In this document: positions 26,408 through 34,995 of the stretch, piece after piece
Layout: each line of letters begins with the position of its first letter
Numbering within the stretch: position 1 is the stretch's first letter
Source: Phenylobacterium sp.
GTDB lineage: Bacteria > Pseudomonadota > Alphaproteobacteria > Caulobacterales > Caulobacteraceae
Direction of reading: 5' to 3'
DNA: 44,729 nt
NCBI GenBank assembly: GCA_028290945.1
Contig: JAQGIV010000042.1
Span: 1-44,729 of the forward strand
The notes under the pieces: generated by a model
Told to the model about the DNA's origin: nothing
The model's input: only the letters and a program-made list of their open reading frames with translations
The model's database searches: none
Program-made: the position numbers and the translations under genes

Positions 26408-28381
26408 ATGGGCAAATCGGTCAAGGCGTTCGGCGGGATGAGGCCGCGCCGTCTCATGGCGGCGCCCCTGGCGCTGCTGTTCGCCGCGACGGCCGGCGCG
26501 GCGTTCGCGCAGCCCGCGCCCCCCGCCGGTCCCGCGGCGGCCGCCCGGCCGGACGGGACGATCGCCCTGCGGCGCAACACGGTGACCGCCGACGGCCAGG
26601 ACCGCGACTACTTCTACTACATCCCGGCGAACGTCGACCGGGCCGGCTTCAACCAGATCGTCTACGTCCTGCCCGACGACGGCATGACGGCGGCGCAGTT
26701 CGCCGAACAGTCCGGCTGGACCAAGGTGGCCGACGCCAAGGGCTTCGTGGTGGTGTTCCTGGAGCCGCAGCAGAAGCAGTGGGGCCCCAGCGCCGGCGGC
26801 GAAGACGCCTACGTCAAGGCGGTGCTCGCCCACGCGGGGAGCCACATGACCATCCCGGCGCCCGGCGGTCCAGGCGGTGGTCCGGGCGGACGGGGCGGCG
26901 GGGCTGCGCCTCCGGCCGGCGGCGAAGGCGGTGGCGGACGCCGCGGCGGCGACGGGGCGGTCCGCATCCGCACCTGGGCGCCCTTCCACTACCTGACCGG
27001 CGTGGGCATGGGCGCGAACATCGCCCAGGCCTTCGCCATGAACCATCCGGGCCTCTACGCGGCGGTGGCCACCTTCGGGGGCGGGGCCTACGACGAGGCC
27101 TACGCCAAGGGTGAGGAGCCGAGCGAGGCGAACGACCTGCACCTGTGGGCGGGCAAGGCCCTGGTCCCGATCTGGAAGCAGCAGAAGAAGGACGTCCCGG
27201 CCGCGGTCTGGCTGTTCGGCGCGGGTTCGGTCGACGCGCGCCAGGCCGACTACTGGAAGCGGGCCGACCGGGTGGCCGCGGCTGGCGCGAACGCCACCTT
27301 CGGCGGGCAGCCGACCACGGTCTACACCTCACCGGACAACCCGGCGCAGCAGGTGCGCACCACCGTGCTTCCGGCCGGCGCCCGCTACGACGAGGCCGTC
27401 GCCTCGACCATCTGGAACGACCTGTTCGCCCACGTGGCCCGCTGGACCTCCTCGCCCAACGGCGACGTCGGCCAACTGCTCACCAAGGCGGAGGTGGACA
27501 AGGGCTTCGACGTCCGCACCATCCAAGTGGGCGACCGCACCTACACCTATTACGTCAAGACGCCGTCCAGCTACCGCAAGGGCAAGTCCCTCCCGGTGGT
27601 GCTCTCGGCGCACGGCTTCGCCTTCCCGGTCTGGCAATACCTCAACCAGATCAAGATGCATGAGGTGGGCGAGAAGGAAGGCTTCATCACCGTCTACCTG
27701 CAGGGCCAGAACGACGCCTGGAACTTCGAGGAGCCGGAGGGGCCGGACTCCCAGTACATCCAAAAGGTGATCGCCGCGGTGAAGGCCGACTACAAGGCCG
27801 ATCCGCGCCGGGTCTACATGCAGGGCTTCTCGTTCGGCAGCGGCCTCACCTACATGATGGGACTGACCCACCCGCAGCTGTTCGCGGCGGTGTCGCCCAA
27901 CAGCGGGATCGGGCCGATGCCGAAGGCCGTCGAGGCGCGGATCGCCGAGCTCAAGGCGAAGTCCGACGTGCGCATGCCGATGATGCTGGTCTACGGCACG
28001 GCGGACCGCGGCGGCACCATCGACGGCGAGCTGCCGGCCAAGGGCATCCTGCAGGGCGCCCTCGACGAGGTGAAGGCCTACAACCACATCACCACCGCCG
28101 ATGCGAGCCAGCCGTTCCACAGCCCGACCGGTCCCGATTACCGGGTGCTCGTGCCGGGCGGGGCCCTGGCCTCGGAGGCCGTCGACGCCCGCTATCCGCA
28201 GGGGCGGTTCAAGACCTGGACCTACAGCAGCGCCGATGCGGCGCCGCGCGACCTCCTGAAGTTCGTCTGGGTGCTGGACCTGACCCACGGCGGCGACGTG
28301 CGCGAGGCGCAGACCGAGTGGGACTACTTCAAGCACTGGCGGCGCAACCCCGACGGCTCGCTCGCCTATTCGGCCAAGTAG
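26408..28381 (+). CDS. Secreted tandem-domain esterase (PHB depolymerase/feruloyl esterase-like)
   Basis: This 657-residue exported protein has two alpha/beta-hydrolase domains in a row. Domain 2 (about 365-657) has a normal nucleophile elbow, GFSFG with Ser475, and begins RTYTYYVKTPSSYRKGKSLPVV. Domain 1 (about 52-345) is homologous (DRDYFYYIPANVD) but its elbow reads GVGMG, with Gly200 in place of Ser, and a Gly-rich loop of about 30 residues (152-182) is inserted. Domain 1 is therefore probably a non-catalytic binding module. The family includes polyhydroxybutyrate depolymerases, acetylxylan and feruloyl esterases. It likely releases a product that the next genes import and cleave. Confidence 0.83.
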   Translation: MGKSVKAFGGMRPRRLMAAPLALLFAATAGAAFAQPAPPAGPAAAARPDGTIALRRNTVTADGQDRDYFYYIPANVDRAGFNQIVYVLPDDGMTAAQFAEQSGWTKVADAKGFVVVFLEPQQKQWGPSAGGEDAYVKAVLAHAGSHMTIPAPGGPGGGPGGRGGGAAPPAGGEGGGGRRGGDGAVRIRTWAPFHYLTGVGMGANIAQAFAMNHPGLYAAVATFGGGAYDEAYAKGEEPSEANDLHLWAGKALVPIWKQQKKDVPAAVWLFGAGSVDARQADYWKRADRVAAAGANATFGGQPTTVYTSPDNPAQQVRTTVLPAGARYDEAVASTIWNDLFAHVARWTSSPNGDVGQLLTKAEVDKGFDVRTIQVGDRTYTYYVKTPSSYRKGKSLPVVLSAHGFAFPVWQYLNQIKMHEVGEKEGFITVYLQGQNDAWNFEEPEGPDSQYIQKVIAAVKADYKADPRRVYMQGFSFGSGLTYMMGLTHPQLFAAVSPNSGIGPMPKAVEARIAELKAKSDVRMPMMLVYGTADRGGTIDGELPAKGILQGALDEVKAYNHITTADASQPFHSPTGPDYRVLVPGGALASEAVDARYPQGRFKTWTYSSADAAPRDLLKFVWVLDLTHGGDVREAQTEWDYFKHWRRNPDGSLAYSAK

Positions 28382-28396
28382 CGGGAGGGCCTGGCG

Positions 28397-29737
28397 GTGA
28401 CCCAAGGCAAGCTCGACCTCGAGGCGATCGTCGACACGCTTCCCCTCAAGCCCGCCCAGCTGGCGATCGTGCTGCTGTGCGCCCTGGTGGCCATGGTGGA
28501 CGGTTTCGACACCCAGTCGATCGCCCTCGTCGCGCCGGTGATCATCGCCGGCTGGGGGGTCAAGGCCGCGGCCTTCGGCCTGGTGTTCAGCGCCGGCCTG
28601 TTCGGCAGCCTGGTGGGCGCGCTGACCATGGGCGTGGTCGCCGACCGGCAGGGGCGCAAGCCCGCCCTGATCGCCTCGATGCTGGTGTTCGCCCTGGTCA
28701 CCCTGGCCACGCCGCTCGCGCATACGACCTCGGCGCTGACCGCGCTGCGCTTCCTCACCGGGCTCGGGCTCGGGGGCGCCCTGCCGATCATCATCTCGAT
28801 CACCTCGGAGTTCGCGCCCGCCCGCCAGCGCGCCACCATCGTGTCGCTGATGTTCTGCGGCTTCCCGCTGGGCGCGGTGATCGGCGGGGTCGCCGCCGCG
28901 CGGCTGATCCCGGCCTTCGGCTGGCCCAGCATCTTCTACGTGGGCGGCGCGGCGCCGCTGCTTCTGCTGCCGCTGATCGCCGCCTTCGTGCCGGAGTCGG
29001 TGCGCTTCATGGCGCTGCGGCAGGACCACGCCCGGCTGGGCAAGGTCCTGGACCGGATGGGCTGGGCGCCGCTGTGGAACGGCGAGCTGGCGCTGCGCAC
29101 CGACGAGAGGCGCTCGCCGGTCGCCAAGCTGTTCACCGAGGGCCGCGCGCTGGGCACCCTGCTGCTCTGGGCGACGCTGTTCCTGAGCCTGCTGCTGACC
29201 TACTTCCTGATCAACTGGATCCCGATCATCGCCCGCCAGTCGGGGATCGGGATGCAAGGCGCCGTGCTCGCCGTGGCCGCGGTGAACCTGGGCGCCATCC
29301 TGGGCTGCCTGGTCATCGGCCGCCTGGCCGACCGCTACGGCAACGCCACGGCCTACATCAGCTGCGGCTTCGCGCTGGGCGCCGTGGCCATCGTGATGAT
29401 CGGCCGCGCCGAGGGCTCCGGGACCTGGCTGCTCTGGGCCAGCCTGCTGGCCGGGGTGTTCACCATCGGCGCCCAGATGTGCACCGTCGCCTTCTGCGCC
29501 GCGTTCTACGAGACCTCGCTGCGCGCCACCGGCGTCGGCTGGGCGATCGGCGTCGGGCGGATCGGGGCCATCGTCGGCCCGCTGCTGGGCGGCGTCCTGA
29601 TCGCCGCCGGCATGCCCACGCCCACCCTGTTCCTGGTGATCGGGCTGATGTCCATCGGCTCGGCGCTCGGGGCGGCCGGCATCGGCTTGGGCGTGCTGCG
29701 CCCGCGCCCGGCGAGGAGCCTCGGCAATGCCGCCTGA
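28397..29737 (+). CDS. MFS transporter, AAHS-like (aromatic acid:H+ symporter)
   Basis: This 446-residue protein has 12 predicted helices. The first carries MVDGFDTQSIALVAPVI, the DGxD pattern of aromatic-acid:proton symporters such as PcaK and BenK. The loop 2-3 motif is GVVADRQGRKPAL and loop 8-9 reads GRLADRYGNA, both classic MFS signatures. It probably imports an acidic, perhaps aromatic, product released by the secreted esterase encoded 16 bases upstream. The start is GTG 28397, with GGGAGG upstream. Its end overlaps the next gene by 11 bases. The exact substrate is unknown. Confidence 0.88.
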   Translation: MTQGKLDLEAIVDTLPLKPAQLAIVLLCALVAMVDGFDTQSIALVAPVIIAGWGVKAAAFGLVFSAGLFGSLVGALTMGVVADRQGRKPALIASMLVFALVTLATPLAHTTSALTALRFLTGLGLGGALPIIISITSEFAPARQRATIVSLMFCGFPLGAVIGGVAAARLIPAFGWPSIFYVGGAAPLLLLPLIAAFVPESVRFMALRQDHARLGKVLDRMGWAPLWNGELALRTDERRSPVAKLFTEGRALGTLLLWATLFLSLLLTYFLINWIPIIARQSGIGMQGAVLAVAAVNLGAILGCLVIGRLADRYGNATAYISCGFALGAVAIVMIGRAEGSGTWLLWASLLAGVFTIGAQMCTVAFCAAFYETSLRATGVGWAIGVGRIGAIVGPLLGGVLIAAGMPTPTLFLVIGLMSIGSALGAAGIGLGVLRPRPARSLGNAA

Positions 29738-30233
29738 TCCCAAGGCCGCAGGCGTCGGACCGCTCGCCGCGGGGGATGTGGCGGGGCTCGACCTCGAGGG
29801 CGTGGCGCGCCTGCTGATCCGCTTCAGCGACGCGGTGGACGGCCGGCGGCCGGCCGACATCGCCGCCCAATTCACGCCCGACGGCGTCTTCAAGCCGGGC
29901 GACAAGGCCATGGCCGGCCCCGCCGCGATCGAGGCCTTCTACCGCGAGCGGCTGGCCGACCCCAGCCGCACCACCCGCCACCTGTGGTCGAACCTGGCGC
30001 TGACCGCCGACGGCGAACACGCCGTCCGCCTCCGCGTGGTGCTGACCAACTACGCCTTCGAACCCGCGGTCTCCGACAGCGAGGTCCAGATGCGGCTGGG
30101 CGAGGTCGCCGGCCGTTGCGTGCGCGACGCGCAAGGAACCTGGCGGTTCGCCGAGCATCTCTACCAGCGCCAATACGCCCTTCGCCTGCCGCGCAGCGAC
30201 GCGCCGGCGCCCAGCCCGGAGCCCCGCCCATGA
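29727..30233 (+). CDS. NTF2/SnoaL-like protein
   Basis: This 168-residue protein has the cone-shaped NTF2-like fold pattern: an early helix (VARLLIRFSDAVDGRRPADI), AQFTPDGVFKPGDKAMAG, then paired strands ending WRFAEHLYQRQYALRL. In catabolic operons such proteins are often small isomerases, hydratases or the beta subunits of ring-hydroxylating oxygenases, but no alpha subunit is present here. It starts inside the end of the transporter gene and its stop overlaps the next start (ATGA), so it is translated with its neighbours. Function is open. Confidence 0.75.
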   Translation: MPPDPKAAGVGPLAAGDVAGLDLEGVARLLIRFSDAVDGRRPADIAAQFTPDGVFKPGDKAMAGPAAIEAFYRERLADPSRTTRHLWSNLALTADGEHAVRLRVVLTNYAFEPAVSDSEVQMRLGEVAGRCVRDAQGTWRFAEHLYQRQYALRLPRSDAPAPSPEPRP

Positions 30234-30676
30234 CCCTCTCCCTCGACCAGGCCGGCCGCATCGTCGACGCCGGCCTCAAGCACGCCCGCGAACGCAGCTT
30301 CCGGCCGATGTCCATCGCCGTGCTCGACGCCGGCGGCCATCTGGTGGCGTTCAAGCGCGAGGACCGTTCCGGCATCCTCCGGGCCGAGATCGCCCAGGGC
30401 AAGGCCTGGGGCGTGCTCGGCATGGGCCACGGCGCCCGCGACCTGTTCATGCGCTCCAAGGAGGCGCCGGCCTTCTATGCGGCGATCGCGGCGACCTCGC
30501 AGGGGCGGGTCATCCCGGTGCCCGGCGGCGTGCTGATCCGCGACGCGGCCGGCGACATCCTGGGCGCGGTGGGCGTCAGCGGCGACATGCCGGACAACGA
30601 CGAGGCCTGCGCCCTGCAAGGCATCGCCGAGGTCGGGCTGGTCGCCGACCCCGGCCATGGACCGGCGCAGGGATGA
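30230..30676 (+). CDS. GlcG/HbpS-family (heme-binding-like) protein
   Basis: This 148-residue protein matches the GlcG/HbpS family throughout: SIAVLDAGGHLVAFKREDRS, then AKAWGVLGMG-type helices and VPGGVLIRDAAGDILGAVGVSG. HbpS of Streptomyces binds heme, but most members sit in catabolic operons with no proven role. It lacks a signal peptide and so is cytoplasmic. It overlaps both neighbours by four bases (ATGA at 30230 and at 30673), showing tight coupling with the NTF2-like protein before and the hydrolase after. Confidence 0.85.
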   Translation: MTLSLDQAGRIVDAGLKHARERSFRPMSIAVLDAGGHLVAFKREDRSGILRAEIAQGKAWGVLGMGHGARDLFMRSKEAPAFYAAIAATSQGRVIPVPGGVLIRDAAGDILGAVGVSGDMPDNDEACALQGIAEVGLVADPGHGPAQG

Positions 30677-31593
30677 AGCTCGCCACCTTCACCGAAGGCG
30701 GGGTGACCCGTCTGGGCCTGGTGCAGGGCGAGGAGATCGCCGACCTGGCCTCGGCCGATCCGTGGCTGCCGATCGACATGCGCCAGCTGCTGGAACGCGG
30801 CGCGAAGGGGCTGGAGGCCGCCGCCGCAGCCACCCGGCGCGCGCGGCGCTATCCCCTGGCGCGGGTCCGCCTCGAGGCGCCGGTCCGCAATCCCCGCAAG
30901 TTCCTCGGCCTCGGCCTCGCCTACCGCTCGCATGCCGAAGAAGTGCTTCGCCGCGGCCGGCCCCTGCCGGAGCACCAGAACTGGTTCAACAAGCAGGTGA
31001 CGGCGGTAAACGGGCCCTACGATCCGATCCACCTGCCGCGGGTCTCGACGCAGCTCGACTACGAGGGTGAGGTGGCCCTGGTGATCGGCCGCCGCGCGCG
31101 CCACGTGCGCAGCGCCGAGGCCGCGCCCTATATCGCCGGCTTCATGGTCTGCAACGACGTCAGCGTCCGCGACTGGCAGGCCCGGGCGCCCACCGCCACG
31201 CTCGGCAAGTCGTTCGACACCCACGCCCCCATAGGCCCCTGGATCACCACGGCGGACGAGCTGGGCGACCCGGCCGGGCTCAGCGTGCGCACTTGGGTGG
31301 ACGGCGAGCTGCGCCAGGACGGCTCCACGGCGGAGCTGATGTACGGCTTCGGCGAGATGATCGAGGAGCTCTCTGCGGTCTTCACCCTGGAGCCGGGCGA
31401 CATCCTCACCACCGGCACGCCGGCCGGCGTCGGCCAATACATGGACCCGCCGCTCTGGCTGCGGGCCGGCCAGAAGGTGCGGGTCGAGGTGGAAGGCCTC
31501 GGGCGCATCGAGAATCTCGTCATCGAGGAGCCGGGCGTTGGCGGTCAGGTCTCGGCGAAGGCGGTCGCCTTGCAAGGGAGCAAGCAGCCGTGA
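30673..31593 (+). CDS. Fumarylacetoacetate hydrolase-family protein
   Basis: This 306-residue enzyme belongs to the FAH group that cleaves or decarboxylates C-C bonds in beta-diketo acids, often the last step of aromatic or cyclic-compound breakdown. Metal-site acidic residues are seen in LDYEGEVALVIG, and NDVSVRDWQ, LGKSFDTHAPIGPW and TTGTPAGVG are the other family motifs. The N-terminal domain (first 70 residues or so) is the usual lid. It is the last gene of the coupled operon. A weak inverted repeat, GCGAGA and TCTCGC at 31616-31639, follows. Confidence 0.9.
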   Translation: MKLATFTEGGVTRLGLVQGEEIADLASADPWLPIDMRQLLERGAKGLEAAAAATRRARRYPLARVRLEAPVRNPRKFLGLGLAYRSHAEEVLRRGRPLPEHQNWFNKQVTAVNGPYDPIHLPRVSTQLDYEGEVALVIGRRARHVRSAEAAPYIAGFMVCNDVSVRDWQARAPTATLGKSFDTHAPIGPWITTADELGDPAGLSVRTWVDGELRQDGSTAELMYGFGEMIEELSAVFTLEPGDILTTGTPAGVGQYMDPPLWLRAGQKVRVEVEGLGRIENLVIEEPGVGGQVSAKAVALQGSKQP

Positions 31594-31615
31594 ACGCCCG
31601 TCTTCTGAGTTGAGC

Positions 31616-31639
31616 GCGAGAGATCGTGGAATATCTCGC
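31616..31639 (+). terminator. Weak inverted repeat after the FAH gene
   Basis: GCGAGA (31616-31621) and TCTCGC (31634-31639) flank a 12-base loop. The stem is short and has no T-run, so it could only be a weak terminator. It marks the boundary between the enzyme operon and the promoter region of the TonB-dependent receptor. Confidence 0.3.
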
Positions 31640-31842
31640 TAGAATAGACTGACAAACAAGATCCTAGTGTGATGAAGTAAGAAACAATTCGATACAATCG
31701 AGCGTAGTTATAAATATGTTCCCACGGAATTATTGTGGAGCTATTTGAAACTTAGTTGACGTAAGTCAAAATTCTACCGCGCATCCTATCGACCGACTGC
31801 TCCGCAGCCCGGTGAGAAAATCAGAAGCGCAAAGGGGGAGGA
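31640..31842 (+). promoter_or_regulatory. AT-rich promoter region of the TonB-dependent receptor
   Basis: This stretch is far AT-richer than its surroundings and holds two perfect short palindromes: TCGAT-ACA-ATCGA (31689-31701) and TTGAC-GTAA-GTCAA (31756-31769). Either could be an operator. TATAAATATG at about 31710-31719 looks like a -10 region. The GGGGGAGG ribosome site for the receptor lies at the right end. No gene is seen here. Confidence 0.5.
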
Positions 31843-34686
31843 ATGGTTATCGGAAGGACAGCAGCTCTGTTTGGGAGCGCCGGCCTGTTGGCGCTGGCGT
31901 CGCCGGCCCTGGCCCAGACGGCCCCGGCCGGCGCGGCCCAGCCGCAACAGCAGCTCGAGGAAGTCGTCGTCACCGGCACCCGGATCCACAACGGCTTTGC
32001 GGCGCCGACCCCGGTGACCGTGGCCACGGCCGAGCAGCTGCAGCAGACCACGCCCTCGAACATCCCCGAGGCGCTGAACAAGCTGCCGCAGTTCGCCGGC
32101 TCCACCACCAGCACCGGCACCGGCAACGGGACCGGCAGCGGTCCGCCGGCCGTGCAGGGCGGCAACTACCTGAACCTGCGTTCGTTCGGAGCGATCCGGA
32201 CCTTGATCCTGCAGGACGGCCGCCGCGTGCCGCCGACCAGCCTGAACGGCCAGGTGGACACCAACACCCTGCCGCAGATGCTGGTGAAGCGCGTCGACGT
32301 GGTCACCGGCGGCGCCTCGGCGGTCTATGGCTCCGACGCCGTGACCGGCGTGGTCAACTTCGTGATCGACACCCGCTTCACCGGCCTGAAGATGCAGGTC
32401 CAGACCGGGATCTCCGACCGCAAGGACGCGCCGTCCAGCAAGCTCGGCATCGCCGGCGGCGGCGACGTGTTCGACCGCGGCCACGTCGTCTGGAGCTTCG
32501 AGCACTACCAGAACGCCGGCATCAAGCTGCACGAGGACCGCGACTATGGGATCCGCGTGCCGGTCTATACGGGCGCCGGGACGGCGGCCAATCCGTTCGT
32601 CCTGACCTATGACGCGCGGCTGTCGACGGCGGCCTATGGCGGCCTGGTCACCAGCGGGCCGTTCCGCAACCAGCAGTTCGCGGACTCAGGCGCGCTGGCG
32701 CCGTTCAGCGCCGGCACGCCGACCAAGACCAACGGCATCGCGGTGGGCGGCGACGGCGCCTACTACACCGGCCTCAGCCTCACCGCGCCGGTGCGCACCG
32801 ACCAGGGTTTCGGCCGCTTCGAATATGACTTCTCCGAAGACGTCGCGGGCTATGTCCAGATCAGCGGCTCGGAGGCCCGCACCGCCGGCTTCCGCGCCTC
32901 CAACGCCCCGCCCAACGCCCTGACCATCTTCAGCGGCAACCCCTACCTACCGGCCGCCGCCCAGGCGGCGCTGACCGCCGGCAACGTTCCCTCCTTCACC
33001 ATGAACCGCCTGAGCCGCGACCTGGCCGGCGATTCGACGCTGGACCAGCTGACCAACACCCTCGCGGTCACCGCCGGCCTGACCGGCAAGCTGTTCGGCA
33101 AGTACAATTGGGAGGCCTACTACACCCACGGCGAGGCGCGGCTCCGCTCGCACCTGCTGAACAACATCAACTATCCGCGCATGTACGCCGCCCTCGATGC
33201 GGTGAAGGACCCCAGCGGCGCCATCGTCTGCCGGGTGAGCCTCACCAATCCCGGCCTGTACCCCGGCTGCCAGCCGCTGAACCTGTTCGGAACCAACAAC
33301 GAGAGCGCCGCGGCCAAGGCCTATATCTACGGCGACACCCGCTGGCAGGCGGTGAACAAGGTCGACGACATCGCCGGCAGCATCTCGGGCGAGGTGTTCC
33401 GCAACTGGGCGGGCCCGGTCTCGGCGGCCTTCAACTACGAATACCGCTCGCAGAGCCTGGCCGAGACCAGCGACTCCAGCCCGCTGATCGCGCCGAGCTT
33501 CACCGGCATCCGCATGGGCGCGGCCCCGACCTCGGTCTGGGCCTACGCCACCCAGGGGCCGCAGGCCGGCGGCAACCACGTCTGGGAAGTCAGCGGCGAG
33601 ACGGTGTTCCCGCTGTTGCGCGACGCGCCCTTCGTGCGCCGCCTCGAGATCAACGGCGCGGTCCGCTACACCGACTATTCGTCCAGCGGCACGGTCACCA
33701 CCTGGAAGGCGGGCCTGAACTACGAGCCCGTCGAGGGCGTGCGCTTCCGGTTCACCGAGTCGCGCGACATCCGCGCGCCGACCCTGTTCGACCTCTACTC
33801 GGGCACGACGATCTCGATCCTCAACGTCAACGACCCGCACACCGGCCAGAACGGCGTGATCAGCGTGCAGGGGGGCGGCAATCCGAACCTGTTGCCGGAG
33901 GTGGCGCGGACCTCGACGGCCGGCGTGGTCTATTCGCCGACCTGGCTGCCGCGCTTCCAGGTGTCGCTCGACTACTACAATATCCTCATCACCAACGCGA
34001 TCGCGACCATCAACGGCGCGAGCACCGCGGTGCTGCAGGAATGCGAGGCCTCGGGCGGGACCTCGCCGCTCTGCGCCACCATCGTGCGGCCGCGGCCGTT
34101 CAGCGACCGCTCGGCGGCCAACTTCCCGACCCTGGTCTACAACCTCAACCAGAACATCGCCCAGACCTACACCCACGGCATCGACGTCGAGGCGAGCTAC
34201 AACTTCGACCTCGCCGAGCTGGGCGCGCCCCTGCCCGGCCTGGTCGACCTGCGGCTGCTCTACGCCTACCAGCCGGTGCTCAAGGCCCGCACCTTCCCGA
34301 CGGCCCAGCTGACCAACGCCGCCGGCGTGGCCGGGCTTTCGGCGACCCGCGTCCAGGCGCTGATCGGCTACACCGAGGGGCCGTTCTCCATGGACTGGCA
34401 GGTCCGCTACCTGTCGAAGCAGGCGCGCAGCGGCAACCCGCTGCAGGTCTATGCCGACCCCGACCTGCCGTCGCGCACCTATGTCGACCTGAACCTGGCC
34501 TACCGGTTCAAGGTCGCCGGTCACGACACCCAGGCCTATTTCGTGGTCACCAACCTGTTCGACGAGGCGCCGCGCCTCTCGCCCTCGACCACCTTCACGG
34601 GGATCCCGGGCTTCGGGACGCCCACGGTGGTCGGTGACGACACGCTGGGCCGCTACTACACCGTGGGCCTGCGGGTCAGGTACTAG
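31843..34686 (+). CDS. TonB-dependent outer-membrane receptor
   Basis: This 947-residue receptor has a signal peptide (cut near ALAQ, residue 25), a TonB box EEVVVTG at residues 39-45, a plug domain (residues 50-180, with SFGAIRTLILQDGRRVP and VVTGGASAVYGSDAVTGVVN) and a 22-strand barrel ending in an aromatic residue (VGLRVRY). It imports a large or scarce substrate across the outer membrane with TonB energy. The length and the absence of a carboxypeptidase-like N-domain resemble Caulobacter and Sphingomonad receptors for sugars or aromatic ligands rather than classic siderophore receptors. It probably takes up the product of the upstream operon. Confidence 0.93.
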   Translation: MVIGRTAALFGSAGLLALASPALAQTAPAGAAQPQQQLEEVVVTGTRIHNGFAAPTPVTVATAEQLQQTTPSNIPEALNKLPQFAGSTTSTGTGNGTGSGPPAVQGGNYLNLRSFGAIRTLILQDGRRVPPTSLNGQVDTNTLPQMLVKRVDVVTGGASAVYGSDAVTGVVNFVIDTRFTGLKMQVQTGISDRKDAPSSKLGIAGGGDVFDRGHVVWSFEHYQNAGIKLHEDRDYGIRVPVYTGAGTAANPFVLTYDARLSTAAYGGLVTSGPFRNQQFADSGALAPFSAGTPTKTNGIAVGGDGAYYTGLSLTAPVRTDQGFGRFEYDFSEDVAGYVQISGSEARTAGFRASNAPPNALTIFSGNPYLPAAAQAALTAGNVPSFTMNRLSRDLAGDSTLDQLTNTLAVTAGLTGKLFGKYNWEAYYTHGEARLRSHLLNNINYPRMYAALDAVKDPSGAIVCRVSLTNPGLYPGCQPLNLFGTNNESAAAKAYIYGDTRWQAVNKVDDIAGSISGEVFRNWAGPVSAAFNYEYRSQSLAETSDSSPLIAPSFTGIRMGAAPTSVWAYATQGPQAGGNHVWEVSGETVFPLLRDAPFVRRLEINGAVRYTDYSSSGTVTTWKAGLNYEPVEGVRFRFTESRDIRAPTLFDLYSGTTISILNVNDPHTGQNGVISVQGGGNPNLLPEVARTSTAGVVYSPTWLPRFQVSLDYYNILITNAIATINGASTAVLQECEASGGTSPLCATIVRPRPFSDRSAANFPTLVYNLNQNIAQTYTHGIDVEASYNFDLAELGAPLPGLVDLRLLYAYQPVLKARTFPTAQLTNAAGVAGLSATRVQALIGYTEGPFSMDWQVRYLSKQARSGNPLQVYADPDLPSRTYVDLNLAYRFKVAGHDTQAYFVVTNLFDEAPRLSPSTTFTGIPGFGTPTVVGDDTLGRYYTVGLRVRY

Positions 34687-34715
34687 GCGCCTGCCCAGGG
34701 CGCGGATAAGCGGGG

Positions 34716-34742
34716 GCGGTGAGCGGTCGATCCGCTCACCGC
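34716..34742. terminator. Perfect 11-bp hairpin after the receptor gene
   Basis: GCGGTGAGCGG (34716-34726) pairs perfectly with CCGCTCACCGC (34732-34742) around a TCGAT loop, 30 bases after the receptor stop. The stem is strong, but no T-run follows, so it may work as a Rho-assisted or RNA-stabilising hairpin. It is symmetrical and could also stop transcripts from the convergent ligase gene. Confidence 0.65.
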
Positions 34743-34995
34743 TCATCGGCCGGGCGCCGCCGATGCGCCTCGCCTCGGTCGCCCGGCGCTCGAAACCGGG
34801 CGAAAATGGCCGTGCGATAGCGTAGAGAAGCCCGCGCCACCCAGCATCCACGGCCCTGAGACTACCTGCTAGCTGAAACCGCCCGCACAAGCTGGTGAAA
34901 ACACGAAGATTCCACATCGTCACTTTGGGCGTCGACATTGCGGAGAGGCCATCCTCGTTTCCGATGGCGGCGCCGATGGCGGCGCCGATGGGAGG
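34743..34995. other. Gene-free gap between convergent genes
   Basis: The full gap between the receptor and the acyl-CoA ligase is 309 bases. Apart from the hairpin at 34716-34742 and a short tandem repeat at 34962-34991, I see no gene, promoter or RNA here. Confidence 0.6.
34962..34991. repeat. Short tandem repeat, 12-bp unit, 2.5 copies
   Basis: The unit CGATGGCGGCGC is repeated exactly at 34962-34973 and 34974-34985, with a half copy CGATGG at 34986-34991. It ends five bases before the stop codon of the ligase gene on the other strand. Such units change copy number by slippage and may differ between strains. Confidence 0.7.

Noticed and set aside
27329..29911. An 860-codon minus-strand frame under the esterase and transporter
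   Set aside because: It opposes three coupled genes and its translation is a repetitive Arg/Gly/His/Asp mix with no domain.
32947..34938. A 663-codon minus-strand frame opposite the TonB receptor
   Set aside because: The receptor is complete with all domains; the opposite frame is compositional noise.
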